Shown piece by piece: positions 15,254 through 24,428 of a DNA stretch of 64,000 nt. Positions within the stretch are counted from its first letter, which is position 1. The number at the start of each line of letters is the position of its first letter. The stretch comes from Pseudanabaena biceps (GTDB taxonomy: Bacteria; Cyanobacteriota; Cyanobacteriia; Pseudanabaenales; Pseudanabaenaceae): the NCBI GenBank assembly GCA_013361095.1, contig JAATWA010000001.1:2086501-2150500 (forward strand). The letters are read 5' to 3'. The notes under the pieces were generated by a model. The model was not told the DNA's origin and did not search any database. It worked only from the letters and a program-made list of their open reading frames with translations. A program made the position numbers and the translations under genes.

Positions 15254-17071
15254 ATGACAGCAAGTTTTCAAGACATCTTACTTTATTTTAAACGCTACCG
15301 TAAAACTGCGATTTGGAGCATTACAGGCTCGAGTCTATTTGAAATCATCGATCTCACGGTTCCCTATGTAGTGGGGCAGATTTCAAATATTTTATCAGGG
15401 CGATCGCTAGATCGAGAGCTTAATAACTTGATGGAGTCGATGGCTTCCTTGTTTGGGCAGTCGTCAACGACTGTAAGTTCCCTGATTTTTTTAACAGCTT
15501 TAATTTTTGTCGTCACCGTAATTCGTGCGCCGCTACAGGTCTGGATTGCCAATAACTTTCATTGGCAAGTCGCTCTCAAGGCTCGCCGTGACCAGAGCCA
15601 AAAGGCGATCGCCAAAATTTTGACCTTACCCGTAGAATTTTATGACGAAAATAATCCAGGTAGAATTGCGGGTAGAGTCGCGAGGGGACTCGCCAATCAT
15701 ATGTGGTCATATCCTGAAATAGCGGGGCAGCTAATCCCTAAAGTGATCAGGATCTTAGGGATTTTTGTAATTATTTGTGCAATCGCTTGGTGGATTTCAG
15801 CTTTCTTTTTAGTATCATTTATCGTAGTTTTATTGGGAAGCTTGCAGAAGCTCAAAAGCCTCACCAAAGTCGAAGAAACCCTTGAAGTTTATCAGGAAAA
15901 TACGGAAAGTCGTACTTCTGAAATTATTACCAATATTAAGACAGTCAAAGCTTTTGCTAACGAGGCTAAGGAATACAAGCGGCAAAGCGATCGCCTTGAA
16001 CGAGAAGCGAAGGTATCTCTATGGGGAATTCATATTGGCTATGTGAAGCTGGGCATGGTACGCGATACAGTGCTAGAAGCCTGTCAATTTGTCGTGTTTG
16101 GAGCCGCACTATTCGCTACTTTTGGCGGCAAAATGTCGATTGGACATTTCATCACTATTTCCACTTTGGCAAGCATGGCATATTCAGAAGTCAAGCCAAT
16201 TTGTCTATTAGCTGAAGTGTTTGCTCGTCGCTATTCCTCGATGATCCGCTTCCATGAATTTATGAAGCAAGACGATGGACAAGATGCCGCGATCGCCTTA
16301 TATCCCGATGCTAAATATCATCAATATCGCTTTCAGGGCAAAGTAGAATTTCGCAATCTCACCTTTGGATACGATCGCGAGCGACCAGTTTTAGAAAAGA
16401 TTCAATTCACGATTGACCCCTATGAAACCGTTGCTCTAGTAGGGCGTTCAGGTTCAGGTAAATCAACCTTAGTTAAGCTGCTCTTCCGTTATTTTGAGAC
16501 ATCGGGCGGCAGCATCTTGATCGATGATTGCGACATTACAGAACTCGATATCACTGGCTATCGCAAACGTCTAGCGATCGTGCATCAGGAAGTCGATATC
16601 TTTAATGGAACTCTCATCGATAATCTCGTTTATGGTAATCCTACTGCTACTTTTGCCCAAGTCAAAGAAGCCTGCGCGATCGCTAGTGTGGATGAATTTT
16701 TACATTTATTGCCACGGGGCTATAACACGATTGTCGGTGAGCGCGGAGTCAGACTGTCTGGTGGACAGAGACAAAGGCTCGGTATTGCTAGAGCGCTACT
16801 TGTCAATCCCGACATCCTCATTTTTGACGAAGCTACCTCTAGTCTCGATTACGAATCAGAGCGATCGATTCAACTAGCAATGCGAAGAATTCAAGGAACA
16901 CGTACCACAATTATCATTGCTCACCGCCTCAGCACAGTACGCGAAGCCGATAAAATCGTAGTCCTAGATAACGGACAAATAGTTGAAATTGGTTCCCATA
17001 AGCAACTTCTCACTCAAGGAGGTCTGTATCACCGTCTACATTCTCTCCAAGAAACAGGAGAGTTGTTATAA
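15254..17071 (+). CDS. ABC transporter, fused membrane and ATPase domains (exporter type)
   Basis: A 605-residue half-transporter. The membrane domain occupies about residues 15-330, with segments such as TALIFVVTVIRAPLQVWI and the coupling region LEVYQENTESRTSEIITNI. The ATPase follows, with Walker A GRSGSGKSTLVK at about 395, signature LSGGQRQRLGIARALL at about 500, Walker B ILIFDEATSSLD and the H-loop IIIAHRLSTVREADK. It would work as a homodimer exporting lipid, peptide or drug substrates from the cytoplasm. No partner gene or peptidase domain narrows the substrate. Confidence 0.88.
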   Translation: MTASFQDILLYFKRYRKTAIWSITGSSLFEIIDLTVPYVVGQISNILSGRSLDRELNNLMESMASLFGQSSTTVSSLIFLTALIFVVTVIRAPLQVWIANNFHWQVALKARRDQSQKAIAKILTLPVEFYDENNPGRIAGRVARGLANHMWSYPEIAGQLIPKVIRILGIFVIICAIAWWISAFFLVSFIVVLLGSLQKLKSLTKVEETLEVYQENTESRTSEIITNIKTVKAFANEAKEYKRQSDRLEREAKVSLWGIHIGYVKLGMVRDTVLEACQFVVFGAALFATFGGKMSIGHFITISTLASMAYSEVKPICLLAEVFARRYSSMIRFHEFMKQDDGQDAAIALYPDAKYHQYRFQGKVEFRNLTFGYDRERPVLEKIQFTIDPYETVALVGRSGSGKSTLVKLLFRYFETSGGSILIDDCDITELDITGYRKRLAIVHQEVDIFNGTLIDNLVYGNPTATFAQVKEACAIASVDEFLHLLPRGYNTIVGERGVRLSGGQRQRLGIARALLVNPDILIFDEATSSLDYESERSIQLAMRRIQGTRTTIIIAHRLSTVREADKIVVLDNGQIVEIGSHKQLLTQGGLYHRLHSLQETGELL

Positions 17072-17095
17072 GTAGCTAGAAGCACATCCCAAACA

Positions 17096-17126
17096 CCTGT
17101 GGTGAACGCACAGCATTCACCACAGG
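17096..17126. terminator. Hairpin after the ABC transporter gene
   Basis: CCTGTGGTGAA pairs with TTCACCACAGG, starting 25 bp after the stop codon. It is a candidate terminator without a clear T run. Confidence 0.5.
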
Positions 17127-17240
17127 AATGATGATCGCAACGGGATGGCGGGCTACAGATAGATCAACTCGTTGTTGAGAACTTTATAGGTTTTTGAATT
17201 TTATATGTATGGCGGTCGCCAAATGTCCTACGCCCTTCCC

Positions 17241-17291
17241 AGTGAATAATTAGGCGTGCGTGGCTTCGCCGCGCACGCCTAATTATTCACT
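17241..17291. terminator. Palindrome between convergent ABC and LysR genes
   Basis: AGTGAATAATTAGGCGTGCG pairs with its complement around TGGCTTCGCC and ends 4 bp before the LysR stop. Its arms resemble those of the hairpin at 3930-3974. Confidence 0.7.
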
Positions 17292-17294
17292 AAA

Positions 17295-18233
17295 TCAAAA
17301 CGACTGAGTTTTGATAGCATTCTTGAGCATTACGGAACTATCTTGCGAAATCATTTGAGATGCTAGCTTACAAAAGTACTTGATAGGCGGAACTTGAATG
17401 CGATCGCTGGTGGTGACTAGGACGATTTCGCGAGTTAGGGATGGCTCACCGAGAGAACGCACAATCAAATTAGGATCATTGCTCAACTCCACTAAAAATG
17501 TCTCAGGCAATAAAGCAACTAAACTTCCCTGTTTGACCACGCCACGAAAAGCTTCTAGAGAATTTAGTTCTAGAGACGCTTTGAGACAAATCCCTTGACG
17601 ATTAAATTGATCTTGCACGAGGCGCTGCAATCCATAACCATCTTTAAATACAGCTTGAGGAACATTGTGCAAATCCTTCCATGTGAGAGACACTTTGCGC
17701 GTAAGGGGGTGATTGATTGGGAGCAATAATTGAATTTTTTCTTTGTAGAGAGGTTCTACCACCATGTCAGAACTAGCCGTTAAGAATGGATTATTCATGA
17801 CGATCGCGATATCAATTAAGCCATCTTTGAGAACCTTAAGAGCGCGATCGCTACCTAATGTGGTGACGCGCAATTGGACATTGGGATAGCTTTGAGCAAA
17901 TATTTGTAATATGGGTGGCAGTTGGTAAGCACAAGCTGAAGGAATGCCTGCCACACATAGCTCAGTTTGTTTACCCGCTTGGAGATCCAATAGTTCTTGC
18001 TCAGCATTTGCCCAGATCTGACAGATTTTTTTAGCATGAATTAATAGGAGATCGCCCCCAACTGTTAATTTCACATTGCCCTGTCGATGAAACAGCGATA
18101 GTCCCACACTTGCTTCTAAGGCTTGGACTTGTCGTGTAATCGTAGATTGACTGACCCCGCATTGCTGCGCGGCTTGCTGAAAATTTCCCATTTCGGCAAC
18201 TGCTAAAAAAGCCTGTAACTGTTCCAAACGCAT
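17295..18233 (-). CDS. LysR-family transcriptional regulator
   Basis: A 312-residue regulator. The N-terminal winged helix (residues 1-65) has the LysR pattern LEQLQAFLAVAEMGNFQQAA, then QCGVSQSTITRQVQALE. Residues of about 90-300 form the periplasmic-binding-protein-like effector domain. LysR proteins usually control a divergent gene. Here the gene upstream in the divergent direction encodes an RDD membrane protein starting at 18375, which is a candidate target. The effector is unknown. Confidence 0.87.
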   Translation of the reverse strand: MRLEQLQAFLAVAEMGNFQQAAQQCGVSQSTITRQVQALEASVGLSLFHRQGNVKLTVGGDLLLIHAKKICQIWANAEQELLDLQAGKQTELCVAGIPSACAYQLPPILQIFAQSYPNVQLRVTTLGSDRALKVLKDGLIDIAIVMNNPFLTASSDMVVEPLYKEKIQLLLPINHPLTRKVSLTWKDLHNVPQAVFKDGYGLQRLVQDQFNRQGICLKASLELNSLEAFRGVVKQGSLVALLPETFLVELSNDPNLIVRSLGEPSLTREIVLVTTSDRIQVPPIKYFCKLASQMISQDSSVMLKNAIKTQSF

Positions 18234-18374
18234 GAAAAATTAGTGGCGAACGTGAGACTTACTGTAATCATTAAGCAACTTCTCAGGTTCGGGAAAAGTA
18301 ACATGGGTAACAGTCTATAATCGAGATGCATTTTTCAACTTTTTACAGTCTGTGCCTCTTTACGAAATTTTTGC

Positions 18375-19265
18375 ATGATGGACTTCGAGCCAGCTTACAG
18401 CCGCTATTCTCTTGCTACGGTCAATCAACGACTTGGGGCGCTAATCATCGACCTTTTAAGTTGTTGGTTTATTTCCGAATTAACGCTTTCGTTGCTCTCC
18501 ATAACGAATTCTAGCCCTTTGCGTTTGTTTACCTTTGTGGTGACTTGGTTTGTTTTTCGGGTGTTTATTTCTGCGCGGAGTCAGGGGCAGAGCTTTGGCA
18601 GATGGCTGATGAGTATTCGTGTTATTGATGCAGAATATGGCAAGACGGCTGGGTTCGCAGCATTTCTCAAGCGCGAAATATTTGTATTTTCCTGTTCGAT
18701 CTTTCTGATTGAGACGATCACAACTACTCTTATTGTGTTTGCGTGGATTCCTTTTGCGGCTGATGCAGCTTTTGCAATTGTGGACGAGGAAAAACGTCAG
18801 GCTTTACACGATCGCATTAGTCGCACTATTTCGATCCAAAGTCGTAAGGGATTTGCGATCGATCAAAAGTTGGGCAATCTTTTCAATCAAGCGGGTCGGC
18901 AAGCTACTAAGCTCTATCAAAGTCGGCAAGATGGTCAGCCAGATCTACGGCAGGACAAGCGCCAAGATGGACGGCAAGCTCGCGGGATTTACGAAGATGA
19001 ATACAGCGCTCCTCGTCCTAAGCGTCGTCCGCGCACTAAGTCTCGTCCACCGCAAGACTTTGATTTTGATCAAGAAAGCAATTATGGGGAGTCGTACCGT
19101 GATTCCTATGTTGATCCTTTAGATGCACCAATAGATGCGTCAAGAAATGTGTATAAAGGTGATGTGAGCGATCTAGATGACTGGGATCGCAATGATGACT
19201 ATCAACCGCCCTATCAAGATGAACCACCACCTAAGAGATCGGCACGTCGTCCTAGACGCAGATAA
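18375..19265 (+). CDS. RDD-family membrane protein with long charged tail
   Basis: A 296-residue protein. Residues of about 10-150 form an RDD domain with three to four membrane segments: NQRLGALIIDLLSCWF carries the R...D pattern, and QSFGRWLMSIRVID is the second family motif. The last 120 residues are hydrophilic, rich in R, D, Q and P (SRQDGQPDLRQDKRQDGRQ), and probably disordered in the cytoplasm. RDD proteins are poorly understood, and some exchange ions. The acidic/basic tail is longer than in typical members. A hairpin overlaps the stop codon. Confidence 0.8.
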   Translation: MMDFEPAYSRYSLATVNQRLGALIIDLLSCWFISELTLSLLSITNSSPLRLFTFVVTWFVFRVFISARSQGQSFGRWLMSIRVIDAEYGKTAGFAAFLKREIFVFSCSIFLIETITTTLIVFAWIPFAADAAFAIVDEEKRQALHDRISRTISIQSRKGFAIDQKLGNLFNQAGRQATKLYQSRQDGQPDLRQDKRQDGRQARGIYEDEYSAPRPKRRPRTKSRPPQDFDFDQESNYGESYRDSYVDPLDAPIDASRNVYKGDVSDLDDWDRNDDYQPPYQDEPPPKRSARRPRRR

Positions 19266-19304
19266 ATAAAAAGACCGCGCTTAGCGCGGTCTTTTTATTT
19301 ATCT
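19260..19304. terminator. Terminator of the RDD gene
   Basis: AGATAAATAAAAAGACCGCG pairs perfectly with its complement and covers the stop codon. It has a T run in the descending arm (CTTTTTATTTATCT). Confidence 0.78.
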
Positions 19305-19333
19305 GCGTATCTACAGCGCTTTGCGCCTAGACC

Positions 19334-19394
19334 CGAACCAAGAAATTTTTTAAAAGTGTTGCAAAGCAACGCTTTTAAAAAATTTCTTGGTTCG
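19334..19394. repeat. Family-B palindrome
   Basis: A CGAACCAAGAAATTTTTTAA arm with centre GTTGCAAAGCAAC. It is preceded by TACAGCGCTTTGCGCCTAGA. It sits between the convergent RDD and transaldolase genes. Confidence 0.8.
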
Positions 19395-19414
19395 CTTGAT
19401 CGAAAATTGCTGCC

Positions 19415-19449
19415 AACTAAAAGCTGTGCGTGCGCCACAGCTTTTAGTT
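19415..19449. terminator. Terminator of the transaldolase gene
   Basis: AACTAAAAGCTGTGCG with complement CGCCACAGCTTTTAGTT. It abuts the minus-strand stop codon at 19449-19451. Confidence 0.7.
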
Positions 19450-20465
19450 TAAACTGCGGCTAGGGCTGGTTCTTCTAGCTTGGCTAAGCGATCTTTGAGT
19501 AAATCCTCAAGTACAACTAGAGCTTTAGAAAAACCATTAATCCCCTCCTCTAGCTTGTCGGAAGCCATGCGATCGCTGGCGTGCATCGCCTCAAAGGTGG
19601 CTTTGTCCATGGCGATCGCGGGTATATCTGATTGGGAGGCGATCGCGGGATCAAGCTTACGCACTAATTCACCTTCTGTATGCTGTAACTCATCAAGTAG
19701 TGCAGGCGAAATCGTCAGTAAATCGCAGCCCGCTAATTCTACAATTTCACCCATGTTGCGAAAACTTGCACCCATGATCTCGGTTTTATGTCCGAACTTC
19801 TTGTAATAGTTATAAATGCGAGTTACCGAAAGTACCCCTGGATCTTCCGCCGCAGGATAGCTATCGCGCCCCGAATCCTTTTTGTGCCAGTCAAGAATTC
19901 GACCGACAAAGGGAGAAATTAATTTCACACCTGCTTCCGCACAGGCGATCGCTTGATGCATTCCAAACAGCAATGTCAAGTTGCAATGAATACCTTCTTT
20001 CTCTAATTCTTCAGCCGCCTTGATTCCTTCCCATGTTGCCGCAATTTTAATCAACACGCGATCGCGGGAAATTCCGTGAGCTTCATATTGAGAAATTAAG
20101 TAATGCGCTTTCTCTAGGGTCGCGATCGTGTCATAGGACAGTCTGGCATCCACTTCTGTCGATACCCGTCCAGGAATAATTTGCAAAATTCGCATCCCAA
20201 AGGAAACGGCAAGGCGGTCAAAGGCAAGCGAGGCAACCTGTGCTGCCGAAGCCTCTTTTCCTAATTCTTGTCTGGCTTCTAAGAGGGTTTCATCGACAAT
20301 CTCTTGATATTGAGACATCTGAGCGGCGGCGGTAATCAGCGAAGGGTTGGTGGTAGCATCCTGTGGCTTTACCATCTCGATCGCATGAATGTCACCCGTA
20401 TCAGCGACAACTACGGTCATTGTGCGTAACTGATCCAAAAAGTTTGTTGGCAAATTGTCAGGCAT
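19449..20465 (-). CDS. tal: Transaldolase
   Basis: A 338-residue enzyme of the TalA/TalB type. It interconverts sedoheptulose-7-phosphate plus glyceraldehyde-3-phosphate with erythrose-4-phosphate plus fructose-6-phosphate in the pentose-phosphate pathway. The TNPSLI motif is near residue 40, and the Schiff-base lysine lies in [14 protein letters not shown] (about residue 135), followed by [12 protein letters not shown]. An in-frame ATG at 20477 also exists, but the sequence GGAGG sits five bases before the ATG at 20465 and therefore decides the start. In cyanobacteria this gene often accompanies other oxidative pentose-phosphate genes, but here it stands alone, divergent from por. Confidence 0.92.
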   Translation of the reverse strand: MPDNLPTNFLDQLRTMTVVVADTGDIHAIEMVKPQDATTNPSLITAAAQMSQYQEIVDETLLEARQELGKEASAAQVASLAFDRLAVSFGMRILQIIPGRVSTEVDARLSYDTIATLEKAHYLISQYEAHGISRDRVLIKIAATWEGIKAAEELEKEGIHCNLTLLFGMHQAIACAEAGVKLISPFVGRILDWHKKDSGRDSYPAAEDPGVLSVTRIYNYYKKFGHKTEIMGASFRNMGEIVELAGCDLLTISPALLDELQHTEGELVRKLDPAIASQSDIPAIAMDKATFEAMHASDRMASDKLEEGINGFSKALVVLEDLLKDRLAKLEEPALAAV

Positions 20466-20566
20466 ATCATCCTCCATAGCACCAGTGGTTACTGGCTAGG
20501 TTTGCACGATCATCTTAGCTCTTACATTTTCTAAACTGGGGCTAACTTCATAGTTAATACAAAATT

Positions 20567-20621
20567 AAAACCCAATAATTAATGAACAGCGCTCCGCGCT
20601 GTTCATTAATTATTGGGTTTT
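20567..20621. repeat. Family-A-like palindrome in the tal/por divergent gap
   Basis: AAAACCCAATAATTAATGAA continues into CAGCGC with loop TCC, then the exact complement. The 357-bp gap 20466-20822 between two divergent genes holds this element, a 20-bp palindrome and another family-A copy, so terminator function for either flanking gene is excluded. Confidence 0.75.
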
Positions 20622-20665
20622 ATTGCGATTTTTGCATGAATTAAGCAACGCTTATCTGCATGTAA

Positions 20666-20685
20666 CAAGGGGCTTAAGCCCCTTG
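20666..20685. promoter_or_regulatory. Perfect 20-bp palindrome
   Basis: CAAGGGGCTTAAGCCCCTTG reads the same on both strands. It lies in the divergent tal/por gap and could be an operator or part of a repeat. No regulator is assigned. Confidence 0.45.
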
Positions 20686-20690
20686 CCTAC

Positions 20691-20741
20691 AAACCCAAGA
20701 GAGAGTGGCGGTGCGAAGCACCGCCACTCTCTCTTGGGTTT
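20691..20741. repeat. Family-A palindrome in the tal/por divergent gap
   Basis: AAACCCAAGAGAGAGTGGCG plus GTGC pairs perfectly with its complement across GAA, 82 bp before the por start. Confidence 0.78.
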
Positions 20742-20795
20742 GGGCTGGCTACAGCTATATTTGTCTGACAAGCCCCAATCACTGTAAAATTTTAA

Positions 20796-21785
<990 letters not shown>

Positions 21786-21787
21786 CT

Positions 21788-21830
21788 ACCAATAAAAAAA
21801 GTCGTTATGATAACGACTTTTTTTATTGGT
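21788..21830 (+). terminator. Terminator of por
   Basis: ACCAATAAAAAAAGTCGTTA pairs with its complement and has seven T in the descending arm. It starts 3 bp after the por stop. Confidence 0.85.
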
Positions 21831-21930
21831 GGGATATGGTAAAAGCTTAGGCAAAAAAGTAATCTAGCAAGTCTATTAGTATTTCCCTCAAAGTTCTTAG
21901 CTGTCGCCATTTGTTTTAGGACAAAATCAA

Positions 21931-21981
21931 AACCCAGAATGCAAGTGGCGGCGCTTCTCGCCGCCACTTGCATTCTGGGTT
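21931..21981. repeat. Family-A palindrome
   Basis: AACCCAGAATGCAAGTGGCG and complement around CTTCT. It is preceded by AGGACAAAATCAA, as in the copy at 3828. It lies 65 bp upstream of the next gene. Confidence 0.78.
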
Positions 21982-22045
21982 CATACGCTTGGCGATCGCT
22001 CTCTGAGTTAATTCCTCCACACCCTTCTCAAATCCTAAAATTCCC

Positions 22046-22888
22046 ATGCATAAACAAAACTTAACTTTCGGGATATTTCCTAGCCTTTTTGTATTGAGCT
22101 TCGTATTTCAACCGCTCTCTACCCAAGCCCTAACCCTCTATAATGGCACTCTTAGCAATCGTCCTAGCCAGCAAGGACAAATTGGCTTAGGAGCTTTATC
22201 ATCTTCAGGCACTCCTCTTACATCAGGGTTTGTTGCTAGTAGTGAGACTGTTATCACTAATGGAGTTCGATTAGTTAGCAATGGATCGGATGGAACTAAT
22301 AGCGCAGAATATGCAGGGTACAGTAATTACAATCCTTTGACGACTAGCTTCTTAGGTTCTTCCAGTCCAATTATTCAGAGCAATCAATATTCCTTATCTT
22401 TTACCTTTGCACTCACAGCTACAACTAGCAACTCTAATGATCGCGCTGCATTTAGTGTCACGGCGATCGGCATGGGTAATATGGGAATTGAAATAGGTTG
22501 GGAAGACACTTTGGTTTTTGCTCAGAATAGTAGTCTTACACGAGGTGAATCTGGCGCTGTAATTACCAATACCAAGAAGACTTACGTTCTAACGGTGAAT
22601 GGTGGTTTGTATGATTTATCTGAGTCTGGCACTTCTCTAATTAGTGGTTCTCTTCGCTCCTATAATTTTGTTCCAGCATTAAGTTCTCCACCATTGACTT
22701 TTAATCCTTACACAACCCCTGGGTTCCTATTTTTTGGTGATGACACAGGTCAAGAGTTTGGAACGTTTGAATTTTTTGATGCCAATGTGCAATCGATTCC
22801 ATTTGACTTCTCGCCGACGGGAGGCTTGCTCATGTTAGGAGCGATCGCAAGTGCGAGACATCTATACAAAAAGCACAAATCAAAATAA
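22046..22888 (+). CDS. Exported protein with PEP-CTERM-like C-terminal sorting signal
   Basis: A 280-residue protein with a signal peptide (cleavage near LSTQALT). The mature part is rich in S, T, G and N and has no recognised domain. The C-terminus reads SIPFDFSPTGGLLMLGAIAS, a hydrophobic segment, followed by RHLYKKHKSK. This tripartite layout (short motif, membrane helix, basic tail) resembles the cyanobacterial variants of PEP-CTERM signals processed by exosortase. No exosortase gene is visible here. It is probably an exopolysaccharide-associated or outer-surface protein. Confidence 0.6.
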   Translation: MHKQNLTFGIFPSLFVLSFVFQPLSTQALTLYNGTLSNRPSQQGQIGLGALSSSGTPLTSGFVASSETVITNGVRLVSNGSDGTNSAEYAGYSNYNPLTTSFLGSSSPIIQSNQYSLSFTFALTATTSNSNDRAAFSVTAIGMGNMGIEIGWEDTLVFAQNSSLTRGESGAVITNTKKTYVLTVNGGLYDLSESGTSLISGSLRSYNFVPALSSPPLTFNPYTTPGFLFFGDDTGQEFGTFEFFDANVQSIPFDFSPTGGLLMLGAIASARHLYKKHKSK

Positions 22889-22893
22889 GTCCC

Positions 22894-22946
22894 AGCTATA
22901 CAAAAAAGATTGCGGCGCTTCGCGCCGCAATCTTTTTTGTATAGCT
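22894..22946. terminator. Family-A palindrome, likely terminator
   Basis: AGCTATACAAAAAAGATTGC plus GGCGC pairs perfectly with its complement across TTC. It starts 6 bp after the stop codon and has a T run in the right arm. Confidence 0.78.
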
Positions 22947-22950
22947 AGAG

Positions 22951-22979
22951 AATGAAGTGGCGCAAAGCACCACTTCATT
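22951..22979. terminator. Short hairpin before the PKS stop
   Basis: AATGAAGTGG pairs with CCACTTCATT around CGCAAAGCA. It lies 6 bp beyond the end of the minus-strand polyketide synthase gene. Confidence 0.6.
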
Positions 22980-22984
22980 TTACT

Positions 22985-24103
22985 TCATATTTTTTGGATA
23001 AGACAACCTTCGATCGCTAGTCCGGGCCCAAAAGCTAGAGCAATCCCATTTTCAAATTGAGAACTCTTTCTTGGTTGATCTTGATGCTTTTCTAAGATTC
23101 TTTTGAGGATAAATAAAATAGTTGGAGAACTCATATTTCCATAACGGCGTAAAATTTCATAGGAATCAGCCACCATGCGATCGCTAAGGGCAAAAGTTGA
23201 TTGAATCTTTTCTACAATTCGTCTTCCCCCCGGATGAATTGCCCAAAAATCTAAGTCTCGTTCTGTAAGTTTATGATCTGTTAAAAAGGCTTGTAAATAA
23301 TCGGGTAAATATTTAGCAACTACTTCAGGTACTTGTGGCGATAGTCCCATCAGAAAGCCAGTATCACCAATTGTCCAATTCATTAAATCTTGCGTATCAT
23401 CAATCAAAAGACTACATCCATCTGTATAAGCAAGCTTTCCTTCTGCTTCAGAAAATGAATGGGAAGCTAGAATCGCAGCAGCAGCTCCATCCCCAAAAAT
23501 GGCATTGATAACTGTGTTCTCTAAGCTGTCAGAGACTTGAAAATGTAATGAACATAGCTCTACACAAACTAAAAGAACTTTTGCTTGGCGATCGCCTTGA
23601 CAAATCGCATGGGCAGTCCGCAATCCATTAAAAGCGGCATGACATCCCATAAATCCAATCATGGTTCGGGAGATGGTTTTTGATAAGCCCAACTTTTGAA
23701 TTAAATGAATATCTATTCCAGGAGCCGAAAAACCTGTGCAACTAACCGTAATAATATGCGTAATATCTGAGGGAATGAGTCTCGCTTCGGCGATCGCCTG
23801 TTGTGCAGATTGTAAAGCTAAGTTTTGGGCATGAATAGTATAGAGTTGGTTGCGGCTAAAGCTAGTGGGCGGTGGCGCTAGTTGCCAATTTTTGGGATAG
23901 AGTTCAAATGTTTGTAGATCGCCTCTGTAGTCAGGAATGCAGCTATATCGGTAGTCTATACCTGAGTTTGCATAAATTGAAGGGATTCTTTTTTTGATAG
24001 CTGTAGATAAGCTCTCAGTTTTGAGCATGAAGTCGGCGGCTTCAGCTTGAGTGAGTTTATGGGGAGGGTTGGCTGTAGCGATCGCTTCTATTACTGTATA
24101 CAT
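22985..24103 (-). CDS. Type III polyketide synthase (chalcone/stilbene synthase family)
   Basis: A 372-residue thiolase-fold enzyme. The catalytic triad is visible: Cys in GFMGCHAAFNGLR, His in AIHPGGRRIVEKI and Asn in RYGNMSSPTILFIL, followed by FGPGLAIEG near the C-terminus. Such homodimeric enzymes extend an acyl-CoA starter with malonyl-CoA to make alkylresorcinols, pyrones or chalcone-like products. The frame is open to a TTG at 24139, but the ATG at 24103 gives the usual N-terminus and is preferred. No methyltransferase or oxidase lies next to it, so the product cannot be predicted. Confidence 0.88.
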   Translation of the reverse strand: MYTVIEAIATANPPHKLTQAEAADFMLKTESLSTAIKKRIPSIYANSGIDYRYSCIPDYRGDLQTFELYPKNWQLAPPPTSFSRNQLYTIHAQNLALQSAQQAIAEARLIPSDITHIITVSCTGFSAPGIDIHLIQKLGLSKTISRTMIGFMGCHAAFNGLRTAHAICQGDRQAKVLLVCVELCSLHFQVSDSLENTVINAIFGDGAAAAILASHSFSEAEGKLAYTDGCSLLIDDTQDLMNWTIGDTGFLMGLSPQVPEVVAKYLPDYLQAFLTDHKLTERDLDFWAIHPGGRRIVEKIQSTFALSDRMVADSYEILRRYGNMSSPTILFILKRILEKHQDQPRKSSQFENGIALAFGPGLAIEGCLIQKI

Positions 24104-24428
24104 TTGGTTAAGCTGTCTCGAAATTAAGATAACAAACAAGAATATTTAGTGGCTGGGCATAATTAAAAAAGTAGAATCAAAAACTGTGATGCACGCTATT
24201 CGTGCGTGATAATTTTTGGAGCTTTGTCTTTGAATTACGCCTAGCTACTTAAGTACAAATTTTATGTTTAGACATTGCTGAGTTATACGCAAGTAGCAAA
24301 TGGATGAAATTTAAATAATACAGCCTTCTAATTGAAAAAAATAGAAGTAATTGAAGACATTTTGTATCGCTAATTGTTTCTGTTTTTTTCAGGTTATACT
24401 TCCTTTATTTGCGACTATTTCTAGAATT
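24104..24428. other. Divergent intergenic region, AT-rich
   Basis: 325 bp between the divergent polyketide synthase and CHAT genes. It is AT-rich and has a small hairpin, GCACG-CTATT-CGTGC, at 24191-24205. No ORF with a plausible ribosome-binding site and no family-A or family-B palindrome was seen. It presumably holds both promoters. Confidence 0.5.

Noticed and set aside
17295..18233. Assigning the LysR protein as a named carbon-fixation regulator such as RbcR or CmpR.
   Set aside because: The N-terminus differs from those I recall, and no Calvin-cycle or carbon-uptake gene is adjacent, so only the family is given.
20449..20480. Transaldolase start at 20477.
   Set aside because: That ATG overlaps the GGAGG ribosome-binding site that is ideally spaced for the ATG at 20465.
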